This document shows, piece after piece, positions 25,033-34,189 of a stretch of DNA of 64,000 nt. The notes below the pieces were generated by a model. The model was not told the DNA's origin. It saw only the letters and a list, made by a program, of their open reading frames with translations, and made no database searches. The position numbers and the translations under genes are program-made. The stretch is taken from positions 226,138 to 290,137 of the forward strand of contig NZ_WUUT01000004.1 of the NCBI RefSeq assembly GCF_009831575.1. Reading direction: 5' to 3'. The stretch comes from Halovenus carboxidivorans. GTDB lineage: Archaea; Halobacteriota; Halobacteria; Halobacteriales; Haloarculaceae. The stretch's first letter is position 1, and every line of letters starts with the position of its first letter.

Positions 25033-25695
25033 TCACGCCGAGGTGATATCGACGGACTGCCAGCCCTCGTGCTGTCCGGGCAACCCCTCCGTTCGAATCT
25101 CGTAGCCGCCGTCTGCCACTCGGATCTCGATAGCGCCGTCGCAGATCGATTTGAGCGTGTACTCGACCTGCGGGCTGTGCATCGTCGGGTCGAGGACGAA
25201 GACCCCGAACCCGTCGGTCGCCCTGACCCGCCCGCCCAGCGTGTGCGTGAACCGGACGACGGTCCGGAGTTCGGTGTACAACAGCAAAAGTGAAAGTGAG
25301 TCGACACAGAGTCTGAGCCGGTCGATTCCGTCCTCGTTGAGTGCGCTCGAAAGGATCGAGAAGTCGATGCTCATCCCCGTCAGATCGCCCGTCCCGGAGA
25401 CGGCCTCTATCCGGGCGGCGGTGTCACTCTCGACATCCGCCCGTCCGGTCGCGTCGACGACGCCGATCCGGCTCAGATCTAAATCGGGGTACGACGCCGC
25501 GGCCTCGGCGGCCAGCGAGCGCCCGGTCGTGTTCGTCGAGATGAGCACCGCCCCCTCGTTTTGCCCGGGATCGAGTTCGATACTCAGCCGGCGAGCGAGC
25601 TTCGAGGCCGCGCGTCCCGGCCCGGTCACCAGCACGGACGAACCGGCACGAACCGGTTCGAGCGGTAACTCGGGAAAGGTGAAATCGGCGGTCAC
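25033..25695 (-). CDS. DUF7504-like RecA-fold signalling protein
   Basis: 220 aa. VLVTGPGRAASKLARRLSIE occupies the P-loop position but lacks a canonical GK[ST]. GAVLISTNTTGRSLAAEA and SIDFSILSSALNEDGIDRLR, then VDSLSLLLLYTELRTVVRFT follow KaiC/RecA-like topology. This is the degenerate KaiC-like haloarchaeal family I recall as DUF7504, which usually sits beside sensory genes. It overlaps the GAF response regulator by 4 bp, so the two form one unit. Confidence 0.72.
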   Translation of the reverse strand: MTADFTFPELPLEPVRAGSSVLVTGPGRAASKLARRLSIELDPGQNEGAVLISTNTTGRSLAAEAAASYPDLDLSRIGVVDATGRADVESDTAARIEAVSGTGDLTGMSIDFSILSSALNEDGIDRLRLCVDSLSLLLLYTELRTVVRFTHTLGGRVRATDGFGVFVLDPTMHSPQVEYTLKSICDGAIEIRVADGGYEIRTEGLPGQHEGWQSVDITSA

Positions 25696-26552
25696 GGCTG
25701 CTCACCTCCGTCGAGTAGGTCACCCGCGAGCGTCGCCAGGCGGCCGAGATACGCGCGGTCCTCGGCGTCGAACGTCCGGGGCTCCGTCCCGTACACCGAC
25801 AGCACGCCGACCGCCAGCCCCTCCGGATCTCGAATCGTCCCGCCGAGGTAGGAGACGATACCTGCCTCGTGGATGGCGTTGATGTCTGCAAAACGCGGGT
25901 CCGTTCGTGTGTCCTCGACGCCCACCACCTGCTGGTCGGCCGTCAGCGTGTGTGCACCGAGCGACTGTTCGCGCAGTCGGGGCGTCCGTTCCGGCCCGAC
26001 GGTCGTCAGGACCCCGACGTCGTCGCGGTGGATCGTCACGATCGCGGCAGAATCGAGGCCGAAGTGATCCGCCGCCAGCCGGCTGATCCGCCTGAACGGC
26101 TCCGTCTGTGTCTGCTCGGCGAACGCCTCCGTCGCGTCGAGACGCTGTTGTTCGCGCTCCGGGACCGGGTGTGCCGCCTGGCTCTGTTCGATCCCCGTCT
26201 GTTCGATCAGCGCTCGGAGGGTCTGCTCGGCGTCCGGTGCCTCCTTCGGAACGAAGTCGACGATCACGTTCTCGAAAGATGTCGTGTCGACGGCTTCGGA
26301 GTGCGTATAGAGAATACACCCGCAGCCCCGATTGCGCTCGCGCGCGAGTTCGACCAGTTCGAGTCCGTTGCCGTCGGGGAACGCGTAGCCGGTGACCAGC
26401 ACTGTCGGCGGTTCCGTCTCGATCAGTTCCGACGCCGCCGCCACCGACTCGGCCGTCTGTACGTCGGCATCGAACTCCTCGGTGACGAACGCGGCGGTCT
26501 CCGACCGTGTCGGCTCGTCTCGGTCCGCGACGAGCACCCGTAGCCTCTCCAT
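25692..26552 (-). CDS. Response regulator-like receiver plus GAF domain protein
   Basis: 286 aa. Residues 1-120 are receiver-like (MERLRVLVADRDEPTR, TVLVTGYAFPDGNGLELVEL, DFVPKEAP). The usual phospho-acceptor Asp appears replaced (VLVTGYAFPDGNG), so phosphorylation is doubtful. Residues 150-280 are a GAF domain (RISRLAADHFGLDSAAIVTI, GVEDTRTDPRFADINAI, GLAVGVLSVYGTEPR). It is the first gene of a two-gene unit with the KaiC-like protein. A ligand- or redox-sensing role is inferred. Confidence 0.8.
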   Translation of the reverse strand: MERLRVLVADRDEPTRSETAAFVTEEFDADVQTAESVAAASELIETEPPTVLVTGYAFPDGNGLELVELARERNRGCGCILYTHSEAVDTTSFENVIVDFVPKEAPDAEQTLRALIEQTGIEQSQAAHPVPEREQQRLDATEAFAEQTQTEPFRRISRLAADHFGLDSAAIVTIHRDDVGVLTTVGPERTPRLREQSLGAHTLTADQQVVGVEDTRTDPRFADINAIHEAGIVSYLGGTIRDPEGLAVGVLSVYGTEPRTFDAEDRAYLGRLATLAGDLLDGGEQP

Positions 26553-26597
26553 ATCGGGGCAGAGGTATTCCCGACAAATATAGTTGGCCGGATCGGG

Positions 26598-27608
26598 CTA
26601 CTCGATATCGGCGTCGACGACGATGTGCGAGACTCCCTCGCTGTAGCCTTTGACCGTCCGTGTGTCCAGTTTCGCGACGGATCGCTCGGCCCGGCCGGCG
26701 GCCTCACGAAGCCGTCGCTCGGGCCGGTCCGGAACGAGTTCCTCCGGTGTCGCCTCGTGCATGTGTATCGTTCCGTTCGGGCCGAGTGCCGCAAACGCGC
26801 TGTCGAGATACTCGTAGGCGTCGTAGTAGCCCATCACGATCCGGTCGAACTCGAAGCCCTCGGCCTCCGCGATCACGTCCCGACAGTCCGCTCGGTAGGT
26901 CTCGACAGACTCCTGAACGCCGTTTCTGACGACGTTCTCGACGAGATACGCGAAGGTCGTCGGACTGTGTTCGACCGCCGTGACGTGTGCACCGGCCCGG
27001 GCCATCGGCAGCGTGAAGTAGCCGATTCCGGCGAACATATCCAGCACACGCTCCCCGGAACCGGTCACGTCCCCCATACGCGCCCGCTCGGCCTTGTTTC
27101 CCGGTGAGAACATCACCTCGGAGAGATCCATCGCGTAGGTGGTGCCGTGTTCCTGGTGGACCGTCTCCGTGTCCCCGGCCCCGGCGATCACCTCGACCGC
27201 CGGTTCGCGGTGGCGGCCGGAGATACCCTGCCGGGCCAGCACCGTGTCCGCCTGGCCGTGCATCGCGAGCAGCGCCTCTCCGACATCCTCCGGCCGCGGG
27301 CAGTCACTCACGTCGACGAGGATGACTGTCCCGATGACGGCCCACGACCCCGGTGCCTGGTCGAGTTCCGACTCGCTCCAGCCGGCCTCCCGAAGATGAT
27401 CTTCGAGGCTCTGGAGTCGGGGTTCGCCCGCCTCCTCGATCACCTCTCGCACCGGGGTCTCTTCCGGCGGTTCCGTGACCGGAATCGCGACCGTCTCCGA
27501 CCCGCACTCGTAGACGCTGCGAGAATCGTCGTAGACGCCCTCGACGCGTAGCGCACCGATCGCCGCGTCGGCCCGCGGTTTTTCGACCACTGCGGCTAGC
27601 TCGCCCAT
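26598..27608 (-). CDS. Taw2/Trm5-type class I SAM-dependent tRNA-modifying enzyme
   Basis: 336 aa from ATG 27608. The Trm5/TYW2 landmarks are MFSPGNKAERARMGDV, VLDMFAGIGYFTLPMARAGA (SAM motif I), HVTAVEHSPTTFAYLVENVV and VMGYYDAYEYLDSAF. The last is VMGY rather than the NPP/NLP of Trm5, favouring Taw2, the aminocarboxypropyltransferase of wyosine synthesis at tRNA-Phe position 37. The Trm5 methyltransferase alternative is less likely for that reason. Confidence 0.82.
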   Translation of the reverse strand: MGELAAVVEKPRADAAIGALRVEGVYDDSRSVYECGSETVAIPVTEPPEETPVREVIEEAGEPRLQSLEDHLREAGWSESELDQAPGSWAVIGTVILVDVSDCPRPEDVGEALLAMHGQADTVLARQGISGRHREPAVEVIAGAGDTETVHQEHGTTYAMDLSEVMFSPGNKAERARMGDVTGSGERVLDMFAGIGYFTLPMARAGAHVTAVEHSPTTFAYLVENVVRNGVQESVETYRADCRDVIAEAEGFEFDRIVMGYYDAYEYLDSAFAALGPNGTIHMHEATPEELVPDRPERRLREAAGRAERSVAKLDTRTVKGYSEGVSHIVVDADIE

Positions 27609-27679
27609 TTGCGCTCTCTCGGCTCCCGCCCGATAAATATGATTCGCTGTCTCCCCCGATACTGATTGGCCGAAAACAT

Positions 27680-27693
27680 AATGATCTTTCATT
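27680..27693. promoter_or_regulatory. Short dyad in divergent promoter region
   Basis: AATGATCTTTCATT (arms AATGA and TCATT) lies between the Taw2-like gene and the 34-aa gene. It could be an operator for either divergent promoter, but short AT-rich dyads also arise by chance. Confidence 0.25.
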
Positions 27694-27713
27694 ACGTATG
27701 TTCGCACGGAGCC

Positions 27714-27818
27714 ATGACACCCGACAAGATCCGCAAACGGCTCGAAGAGGCGGAGGGGCGCATCGACCCGGCGGAGTACGCCGAGGCGTTGCGATACGTC
27801 CGCGAGGACGGCCGGTAA
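27714..27818 (+). CDS. 34-aa small protein
   Basis: MTPDKIRKRLEEAEGRIDPA, then EYAEALRYVREDGR. It is an amphipathic helical peptide with clean ATG and TAA. No known family that I can name with confidence. Composition and position in an otherwise empty gap support it as a gene. Confidence 0.5.
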   Translation: MTPDKIRKRLEEAEGRIDPAEYAEALRYVREDGR

Positions 27819-27880
27819 CTCGTCTTTTTACTGCGGGCCGACAGTGACATTTTAACACGGCCCTCTCCGTGAGTAGCCGT

Positions 27881-29053
27881 ATGCAACTCGATTCGGTTCG
27901 CGTGCTGGATCTGAGCCGGCTGCTGCCGGGACCGTACGCCACGCAACTGCTCGCCGACGCCGGTGCCGAGGTGATCAAAATCGAGGATACCGGCTCGGGG
28001 GATTACGCCCGCGCGATGCCGCCGTACACCGACAGCGGCGTCGGTGCGGTCTTCGACGCCGTCAACCGCGGGAAGAAGGGCGTCGCGCTGGACCTGAAAT
28101 CCGAGGAGGGGCAGGAAGCCCTCTACCGACTGGCCGAGGACGCCGACGTGTTGCTTGAATCCTTCCGGCCCGAGGTTGTCGACCGACTCGGCGTCGACTA
28201 CGACCGACTCAGCGAGATCAACGAGGACCTGGTCTACTGCTCGCTGACCGGTTACGGCCAGGGCGGACCGATGGCCGACAGCGTCGGCCACGACCTCAAC
28301 TACGTCGGCCGCGCCGGGATGTTGGATCTCACCCGAGAGGACGAAACCGCTCGCCCGCAGGTGCCGGGTTACACGGTTGCCGACATGGCCGGCGGACTCT
28401 TCGCGGCGTTCGGCATCGTCTCGGCGCTGCTCACCCGGGAACTCGGCTCGGGGGGTGGGGAGTACATCGACGTGGCGATGACCGACGTGGTGCTGTCGTT
28501 CTCGCAGGCGGTCGTACAGCCGGTGTTCGAGGGCGACCAGCCCCGGCCGGGCGAGGGCGAACTCAACGGCGGCTATCCGTGGTACGACGTCTACGAGTGT
28601 GCTGACGGCCGGTACGTGACCTTTGCCGCCCTGGAGCCGCAGTTCTTCCGGGCGTTCTGTGAGGCCGTCGACCGGGAGGATCTCATCGACGCCCACATGA
28701 CCGACGACGACGCCGAACGCGAGGCGCTCCGGGCCGAACTGACCGACCTCTTCGGCTCCCGGAGTCGTGACGAGTGGATGGAGACGCTCGACGGGGTCGA
28801 AGCCTCCGTCGAACCGGTGTATACGCTCACGGAGGCACTCGACGACGAACAGGTCGGTACGCGGGATCTGATCTGGGACGAGCGGCGTCCCCGAATTGGA
28901 TTTCCTGCACAGGGCACGGACGTGCCCCGTGACCGGGGACGACCGGTCCCAAAGCAGGGCGAACACACCGAGGCGGTCCTGCGCGAGGTCGGCTACGACG
29001 ACGACGAACTCGACAGGTTAGCCGGAAACGGCGTAATAAGGCGGGCCGAGTAG
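27881..29053 (+). CDS. CaiB/BaiF family CoA transferase
   Basis: 390 aa starting MQLDSVRVLDLSRLLPGPYA, the typical class III CoA-transferase opening. GAEVIKIEDTGSGDYARAMP, DLKSEEGQEALYRL and SVGHDLNYVGRAGML follow, the last containing the catalytic Asp of the family (GHDLNY). It moves CoA between acyl groups; candidates are 2-methylacyl-CoA racemase-like or formyl-CoA-type substrates. ATG at 27881 is preferred over the GTG 12 nt upstream. Two hairpins follow the stop. Confidence 0.9.
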   Translation: MQLDSVRVLDLSRLLPGPYATQLLADAGAEVIKIEDTGSGDYARAMPPYTDSGVGAVFDAVNRGKKGVALDLKSEEGQEALYRLAEDADVLLESFRPEVVDRLGVDYDRLSEINEDLVYCSLTGYGQGGPMADSVGHDLNYVGRAGMLDLTREDETARPQVPGYTVADMAGGLFAAFGIVSALLTRELGSGGGEYIDVAMTDVVLSFSQAVVQPVFEGDQPRPGEGELNGGYPWYDVYECADGRYVTFAALEPQFFRAFCEAVDREDLIDAHMTDDDAEREALRAELTDLFGSRSRDEWMETLDGVEASVEPVYTLTEALDDEQVGTRDLIWDERRPRIGFPAQGTDVPRDRGRPVPKQGEHTEAVLREVGYDDDELDRLAGNGVIRRAE

Positions 29054-29099
29054 GTGAGCACCGAGACACAGGCGGCCCCCCGTCGGGCACGGAAACGGG

Positions 29100-29157
29100 A
29101 AAGCGGCGGGGAGCCGCTTTCGACTGGGTGGGGCGGGGGCGGCAGTCAGATGCCGCC
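29100..29157 (+). terminator. Twin hairpins after the CaiB-type gene
   Basis: AAAGCGGC/GCCGCTTT (29100-29107 and 29113-29120, 5-nt loop ggga-type) is followed by GGCGGCA/TGCCGCC (29138-29144 and 29151-29157, 6-nt loop). Two GC-rich stems in the intergenic region 46 nt past the stop codon suggest a transcription end or mRNA-stabilising structure; a T-run (tttctttctc) follows 50 nt later. Confidence 0.45.
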
Positions 29158-29305
29158 ACCAATTCGTACGACGGGAGCGTATATAATCGACCTTGTCGCC
29201 TTTCTTTCTCAGAAACGCCACACAAAACTTATAATGCTGGCTGGGCACAGTCTCCAATCTATCGAACCGGTAGAATGAAGCAACGACCGGTTAAATCTCG
29301 AACCG

Positions 29306-30436
29306 ATGATGGATGATCGGGAGCGGCTGAGGAGACTGCTGATCGGCGGCGGGATCGCGATTCTCTTTCTGATCATCGCGTACGTTGCTCTGGTTTTCGC
29401 TGCCGTCGTCGTCTTCACGATCTTTCTGTACTACGCCGTCCGACCGATCTTCCGCTCGCTGGATCGGTTCGACCTCGGCCGCCGGGTGCGGGCCGCGCTG
29501 TCGATTCTGCTGTTCGGCCTTCCGTTCGTCGTGCTGATCGTCTACACCGCGACGATCGTCGCCTCGAGTGTCCAGGAGTTTTTGAACAGCCGAGGTCTGC
29601 TGGAAAGTGGTCTCGGCCAGCTGTTCAGAGAACTGAACACCGGAGGTATCGACCTTACGTCTCTCCAGGGCCTCGGCGGGTCACAGATGGGGTTGGAGGC
29701 GGTCGCCGGCCGACTGCTGGAGGCCGCGAGTCTGGCCGGTAGCCTCTTCGTCCAGTTGCTTCTCATCGTCAGCGGGACGTACTATCTGTTAGTCGACGGC
29801 CCCAAACTCGCAGAGTGGTTTTTCCAGACCTACGATGACACGGGTATCGTCCGCCGGTACGCCCGCGCCGTCGACGACGAACTCTCGCTCACGCTGTTCG
29901 GTAACATCGTGAACATCTTCATCACGGCGGTTATCTCGCTCACGACCTTCTCGGTCTACAACCTCTTCGCACCGACGGGCGCTGCCGTTCCGTTTCCGGC
30001 GCTGCTCGCGGCGCTGGCGGGCGTCGCCAGCCTCATCCCGGTCATCGGCATCAAAATCGTATACATCCCGGTCTGTCTCGCACTCGCGGCGAACGCCTGG
30101 GTGATCGGTCAACTGGAACTCCTCGTCCCGATCGGTATTCTCGCGGTCGTGAGCGCGGTTGTCGTCGACTTCATTCCCGATATCGTCGTCAGGGCACAGG
30201 TGAGCAGCGACCAGACTCACACCGGTCTGTTGCTGGTCGCCTACATCGTCGGTCCGACCGTCTTCGGGCTGTACGGTCTGTTCCTCGCCCCGATCCTGCT
30301 CGTCTGTACGACCAACGCCGTGACGATCCTGCTTCCGTACGTGCTGTCCGGACAACGACTCGACATCCAACACACGCTCGACGAGTACACCGACCAGGAG
30401 CCGTCCGACGCTGTACCGGAGGACTCGACCGAATAG
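29306..30436 (+). CDS. AI-2E (PerM) family transporter
   Basis: 376 aa polytopic membrane protein with about seven or eight helices. LYYAVRPIFRSLDRFDLGRR at the N-terminus and PALLAALAGVASLIPVIGIK, IVVRAQVSSDQTHTGLLLV, PTVFGLYGLFLAPILLV in the second half are the family landmarks. Members export solutes or ions (some are Na+/H+ antiporters). The acidic tail DQEPSDAVPEDSTE is cytoplasmic. Substrate unknown. A TATA-like cttataat lies at about 29229. Confidence 0.88.
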   Translation: MMDDRERLRRLLIGGGIAILFLIIAYVALVFAAVVVFTIFLYYAVRPIFRSLDRFDLGRRVRAALSILLFGLPFVVLIVYTATIVASSVQEFLNSRGLLESGLGQLFRELNTGGIDLTSLQGLGGSQMGLEAVAGRLLEAASLAGSLFVQLLLIVSGTYYLLVDGPKLAEWFFQTYDDTGIVRRYARAVDDELSLTLFGNIVNIFITAVISLTTFSVYNLFAPTGAAVPFPALLAALAGVASLIPVIGIKIVYIPVCLALAANAWVIGQLELLVPIGILAVVSAVVVDFIPDIVVRAQVSSDQTHTGLLLVAYIVGPTVFGLYGLFLAPILLVCTTNAVTILLPYVLSGQRLDIQHTLDEYTDQEPSDAVPEDSTE

Positions 30437-30533
30437 TCCGGCGAGTGTCTGTACTACTAGATACTGTCTTGGCGGTGGATCTGTATAGCTAGCATACACT
30501 CCCAGGGGAAACGGGGCCATCTGTTGTGATAAG

Positions 30534-30902
30534 ATGGCGCAGACAGCATCCAAGCGTAGCGAGCGATACGCCCCGGCGGAGAATCCGACTGCACCGGAGA
30601 CGACCGACCCCGAAGAACTGCTCTCGCTTCTCGGCGACGAGTACGCGCGGGCCATCCTCGAAGCAATCGCGGGTTCACCGCAGGCCGGCCGCGACATCGT
30701 CGACGCGACCGGTTTCTCGAAGGCGACGGTGTATCGCCGTCTCGACCGCCTCGAAGAAGCGGGGTTGGTCGCGTCGGAGACCGTCTTCGATCCCGACGGA
30801 CACCACCGCGAGCGCTTTCGAGCGACGTTCGAGGGCGCCACCTGTCGCTTCGGCCCCGATGGGATCGAGACGGTAATTCATCCTGCCGATAACGACCGGT
30901 AG
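30534..30902 (+). CDS. Winged-helix transcriptional regulator
   Basis: 122 aa. LLSLLGDEYARAILEAIAGS, then AGRDIVDATGFSKATVYRRL and DRLEEAGLVASETVFDPDGH form a complete winged helix of the ArsR/TrmB-like haloarchaeal type. The disordered N-terminus (MAQTASKRSERYAPAENP) is short. Placed directly before the histidine kinase gene, it may belong to the same signalling block. Confidence 0.85.
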   Translation: MAQTASKRSERYAPAENPTAPETTDPEELLSLLGDEYARAILEAIAGSPQAGRDIVDATGFSKATVYRRLDRLEEAGLVASETVFDPDGHHRERFRATFEGATCRFGPDGIETVIHPADNDR

Positions 30903-30927
30903 GTATCTATATGCCTAGAGGCTATGA

Positions 30928-31962
30928 ATGGATACCAGCGTAAACGGACGGGATAGAGATGAGCGACGCTCTCAACCAACGGGGGACTCCTGCCCGAGCA
31001 TGACAGCGAACGAATCGTGGTCGCTTCCGATGGAGCGGTATCCCGACCCGGCCTGTAGCTACGCCTTCGAGGACGACCGTGCGGTCGTCCAGGCGAGCAA
31101 CGAGCAGTTCGGTCGGATCAGCGGGCTCTCGGCCGGTGATCCGCTCGCGGACGGGTTCGGGGAGGAGTTGCCGGTGCTGGGCGATCAGCCGTCGTTCGAC
31201 CGGAGCGGCCGGTGCTGGGTTCGTGACCCCGACCACAGGGAGCGTCGATATCTCGTCCGCATCATCGCACCCGAGAACGATCAACCCGGACACCTCGTTT
31301 TCAACGCCGTCGATCAGGAGAGAGAGTCACAGAACGTCGGCGTCGACCGGGTGGCAAGCGTTCTCAGCCACGATCTGCGCAACCCGCTCGACGTGGCTCG
31401 CGCCCGGCTACGCGCGGGCCGTGAACTCGAATCCGAGGAGCACTTCGATCACGTCGAACAGGCTCACGACCGGATGGAGCGGATCATCCAGGACGTACTG
31501 ACCCTCGCTCGCGGCGAGGATGTCGTCAATCCGGAGGAGGTCGTCGACCTGGACGCGGTCGTCAGAAACGCCTGGCAGACCGTCGAGACGAACGGCGCGA
31601 CGCTCGATGTCGTCGAAGACCTGCCCGAGGCGACCGCCGACCGCGACCGGGTGACCCGCCTGTTCGAGAACCTCTTTCGTAACGCCGTCGAACACGGTCC
31701 TCCGGAGACCGAGGAGGAGCACATCACGATCAGCGTCGGGCGGCTCCCGGACGGGCTGTTCGTCGCCGACGACGGCGTCGGGATTCCGCCCGAGAACCGC
31801 GAACGCGTCTTCGAGCCGGGCTTTTCCTCGGACGATCACGGAACGGGACTGGGGCTGGCTATCGTCGCCCGGATCGTCGACCTCCACGGCTGGTCCGTCC
31901 GGGTGACCGACTCGGAGACTGGCGGAGCGCGGTTCGAAATCGTGGGGTTGGACCCCGAATAA
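30928..31962 (+). CDS. Sensor histidine kinase (HisKA/HATPase_c)
   Basis: 344 aa. A PAS-like N-terminal sensor ([20 protein letters not shown]) precedes [20 protein letters not shown], which has the phospho-accepting His. Then come the N box ([12 protein letters not shown]), G1 ([20 protein letters not shown]) and G2 ([13 protein letters not shown]). There is no transmembrane segment, so it is a cytosolic kinase. Starts at 30928, 31000 or 31030 are possible. The Bat-like gene follows after 2 bp. Confidence 0.9.
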   Translation: MDTSVNGRDRDERRSQPTGDSCPSMTANESWSLPMERYPDPACSYAFEDDRAVVQASNEQFGRISGLSAGDPLADGFGEELPVLGDQPSFDRSGRCWVRDPDHRERRYLVRIIAPENDQPGHLVFNAVDQERESQNVGVDRVASVLSHDLRNPLDVARARLRAGRELESEEHFDHVEQAHDRMERIIQDVLTLARGEDVVNPEEVVDLDAVVRNAWQTVETNGATLDVVEDLPEATADRDRVTRLFENLFRNAVEHGPPETEEEHITISVGRLPDGLFVADDGVGIPPENRERVFEPGFSSDDHGTGLGLAIVARIVDLHGWSVRVTDSETGGARFEIVGLDPE

Positions 31963-31964
31963 GC

Positions 31965-33494
31965 ATGGAGGATCGATACGACGCCGCGCCGATCGGGATC
32001 ATCGAAACCGGTACCGACGGCGTCGTCGCGGCCGCAAACCGACGGGCGCGGGAACTGCTCGGGCGCGCCCTCCGGGAGCGACAGATCGAGGAGGTGTTCC
32101 CCGAGTCCGTCGAGAACACCGTCCCCGCCGCGTTCGATCTCCCGACCCCGGAGTCCTGTGAGGTCGAGGAGTACTACCCCGAACTCGACCGCTGGTTCGA
32201 GGTCTCGGTCGTCCCCTCCGCGGAACGGGTGACGATCTACCTGCAGGACGTGACCGAACGCCACCGGGCCCGACAGCGAACCGAGCGACTGCGCGGCGAC
32301 ATCGACCGGTTGACGATCACGAACACGCTCATCTCCGATATTCTGGGCGAACTCGTCGACGCCTCCTCCCGGACGGAAATCGCGGCGACGATCTGTGATC
32401 GGCTGGGCGAAACTGATCTCTACGAGTTCGCCTGGGTCGGCGAGCGCGAACTCGGCGGCGACGAGATCCAGGTCCAGGCGTCCGCGGGCACGCCCGGGCG
32501 GACCCTCGATGCGATCACCGAAGCGCTCGACGGCGAGGATCCGCTCCCCGAACAGCAGACGATCGAAACTGCGACGCCGGAGATCGTCCAGCCCCTGGGT
32601 GGTGATCGGTCCGTGCCCGAACCGGTCCGGCGGGCCGCCTTCGCCGACGGACTCCAGTCGCTGCTCGCTATCCCGCTGACCTACGGCTCGAACGTCTACG
32701 GCGTCGTCGGCATCTACGCGGCCGACCAGGAGGCCTTCTCCGAGCGCGAACGCGCGAGTTTCGAGACCGTCGGTGAGATGGCCGGCTTCGCGATCAACGC
32801 CAGCCGCCAGCGCAGCCTCATCCGCTCGGACGCGGTCGTCGAACTCACCATCGAACTCACGGACGGGGATGCGCCGCTGGTCTCGGTCGCGACCGCGACC
32901 GACAGCCGGATCGTTCTCGACGGCATCGTCGGTCAGGGGGGTGATCTCTACTGCTACGTGGTCGTCGAAGACGCTCACCCCGAGTCCGTCGCCGATCACC
33001 TCACCGACCATCCGGAGGCCAGAGAGGCCCGCGTCATCAGCGAACGAGAGACGAGCGGCTCTCTCGAAGTCGACCTCACGCCGGAGACGCCGCTCGGGAC
33101 CCTCGCCGCACAGGGAGTGACCGTCGCTCACGCGGAGTTCGAGGACGGCCGCGGGGAGTGCGTCGTCGAACTCTCTCCGGAGACGGACGTTCGCCGCATC
33201 GCGGATGCTGTCACCCGCGAGTACGACGGCGAAGTGGTCGCGAAACACCGCCGCGAACGGGAGCTAACGACGCCGCAGGAGTTCCGTGACGAACTGAGCG
33301 AGCGGCTCACGGACAAACAGGAGACAGCTCTCCGGACGGCGTTTTTCGCTGATTACTTCGAGTCGCCCCGCGGATCGACCGCGGAGGAGGTCGCGGACAC
33401 TCTCGACATCACCGGGCCGACGCTGCTCCACCATCTCCGCGCCGGACAGAGGAAACTGCTCGCGGAGTTTTTCGACACGACGGACAGAACCTGA
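31965..33494 (+). CDS. Bat-like PAS-GAF-HTH_10 transcriptional regulator
   Basis: 509 aa. Order: PAS (PIGIIETGTDGVVAAANRRA), GAF (about 130-280, with LLAIPLTYGSNVYGVVGIYA), the BAT domain (about 285-430) and a C-terminal HTH_10 (LTDKQETALRTAFFADYFES, STAEEVADTLDITGPTLLHH). This is the bacterio-opsin-activator architecture of Halobacteria. Two base pairs separate it from the kinase stop, so the kinase and regulator probably act in one pathway. Targets unknown. Confidence 0.92.
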   Translation: MEDRYDAAPIGIIETGTDGVVAAANRRARELLGRALRERQIEEVFPESVENTVPAAFDLPTPESCEVEEYYPELDRWFEVSVVPSAERVTIYLQDVTERHRARQRTERLRGDIDRLTITNTLISDILGELVDASSRTEIAATICDRLGETDLYEFAWVGERELGGDEIQVQASAGTPGRTLDAITEALDGEDPLPEQQTIETATPEIVQPLGGDRSVPEPVRRAAFADGLQSLLAIPLTYGSNVYGVVGIYAADQEAFSERERASFETVGEMAGFAINASRQRSLIRSDAVVELTIELTDGDAPLVSVATATDSRIVLDGIVGQGGDLYCYVVVEDAHPESVADHLTDHPEAREARVISERETSGSLEVDLTPETPLGTLAAQGVTVAHAEFEDGRGECVVELSPETDVRRIADAVTREYDGEVVAKHRRERELTTPQEFRDELSERLTDKQETALRTAFFADYFESPRGSTAEEVADTLDITGPTLLHHLRAGQRKLLAEFFDTTDRT

Positions 33495-33500
33495 GCCGGT

Positions 33501-34082
33501 TCACCGCCCCTCGCGTTCGATCCCCTCGAAGGTCTCGAACAGCTCCTCGGCGTCCGACAGCAGTCGCGTCGCCCGCTCCCGAAGCCGTTCCGTGCGCTCG
33601 ACGACGGCTTGGTACTCCTCGTGGTTGGCTCGTTTCTCCTCGGGCAGTTCCGTCTCGATGACGCTGCGTTTCGAGGCGGCGCTGAAGTACTCGCCGAGTG
33701 TCTCGTAGCCGAGGACCGTACACTGCTGGGAGACAGCATCGCGGATATCCTCCCTGTCGACGGGTTTACAGAGGTAATCGTCGAACGGCATATCGAGCAC
33801 GTCGAAGCCGGGGTCGATGGCCGTCACCATGATGACCCGGCCGGAAAAGCCCGTCTCGGGAAGCCGTTCGAGCACCTCGTCGCCCGACATCCCCGGCATG
33901 TGCCGGTCGAGCAGCAGGATATCGATCTCGTCGTCTTCGATCTGTTCGAGAGCCGCCTGCCCGTCGTAGACGGTCTCGATGTCACAGAGTCCGCGCAGTC
34001 TGAGGGCGTACGCGTCCGCGACCTCCTTCTCGTCGTCGACGAGGAGCGCGACCGGTAGGTCTTCTTCCGCTGTCTCGCTCAT
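33501..34082 (-). CDS. HalX-domain response regulator
   Basis: 193 aa from ATG 34082. The receiver (VALLVDDEKEVADAYALRLR, DILLLDRHMPGMSGDEVLER with acceptor Asp, DDYLCKPVDRED with Lys) is complete. A C-terminal HalX coiled-coil region follows (NHEEYQAVVERTERLRERAT). It is convergent with the Bat-like gene, 6 bp apart. It is the natural candidate to receive phosphate from the nearby kinase, but this is inference from proximity. Confidence 0.92.
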   Translation of the reverse strand: MSETAEEDLPVALLVDDEKEVADAYALRLRGLCDIETVYDGQAALEQIEDDEIDILLLDRHMPGMSGDEVLERLPETGFSGRVIMVTAIDPGFDVLDMPFDDYLCKPVDREDIRDAVSQQCTVLGYETLGEYFSAASKRSVIETELPEEKRANHEEYQAVVERTERLRERATRLLSDAEELFETFEGIEREGR

Positions 34083-34189
34083 GAAACGTTCTCGTTGGTG
34101 GATTTGACAGCCACTGGTATAATCCCTGCCATTGTACTCTCGTTCGATCATCCACAAAGTGTTTTACTTGGTATCCAGACACATCAGGT

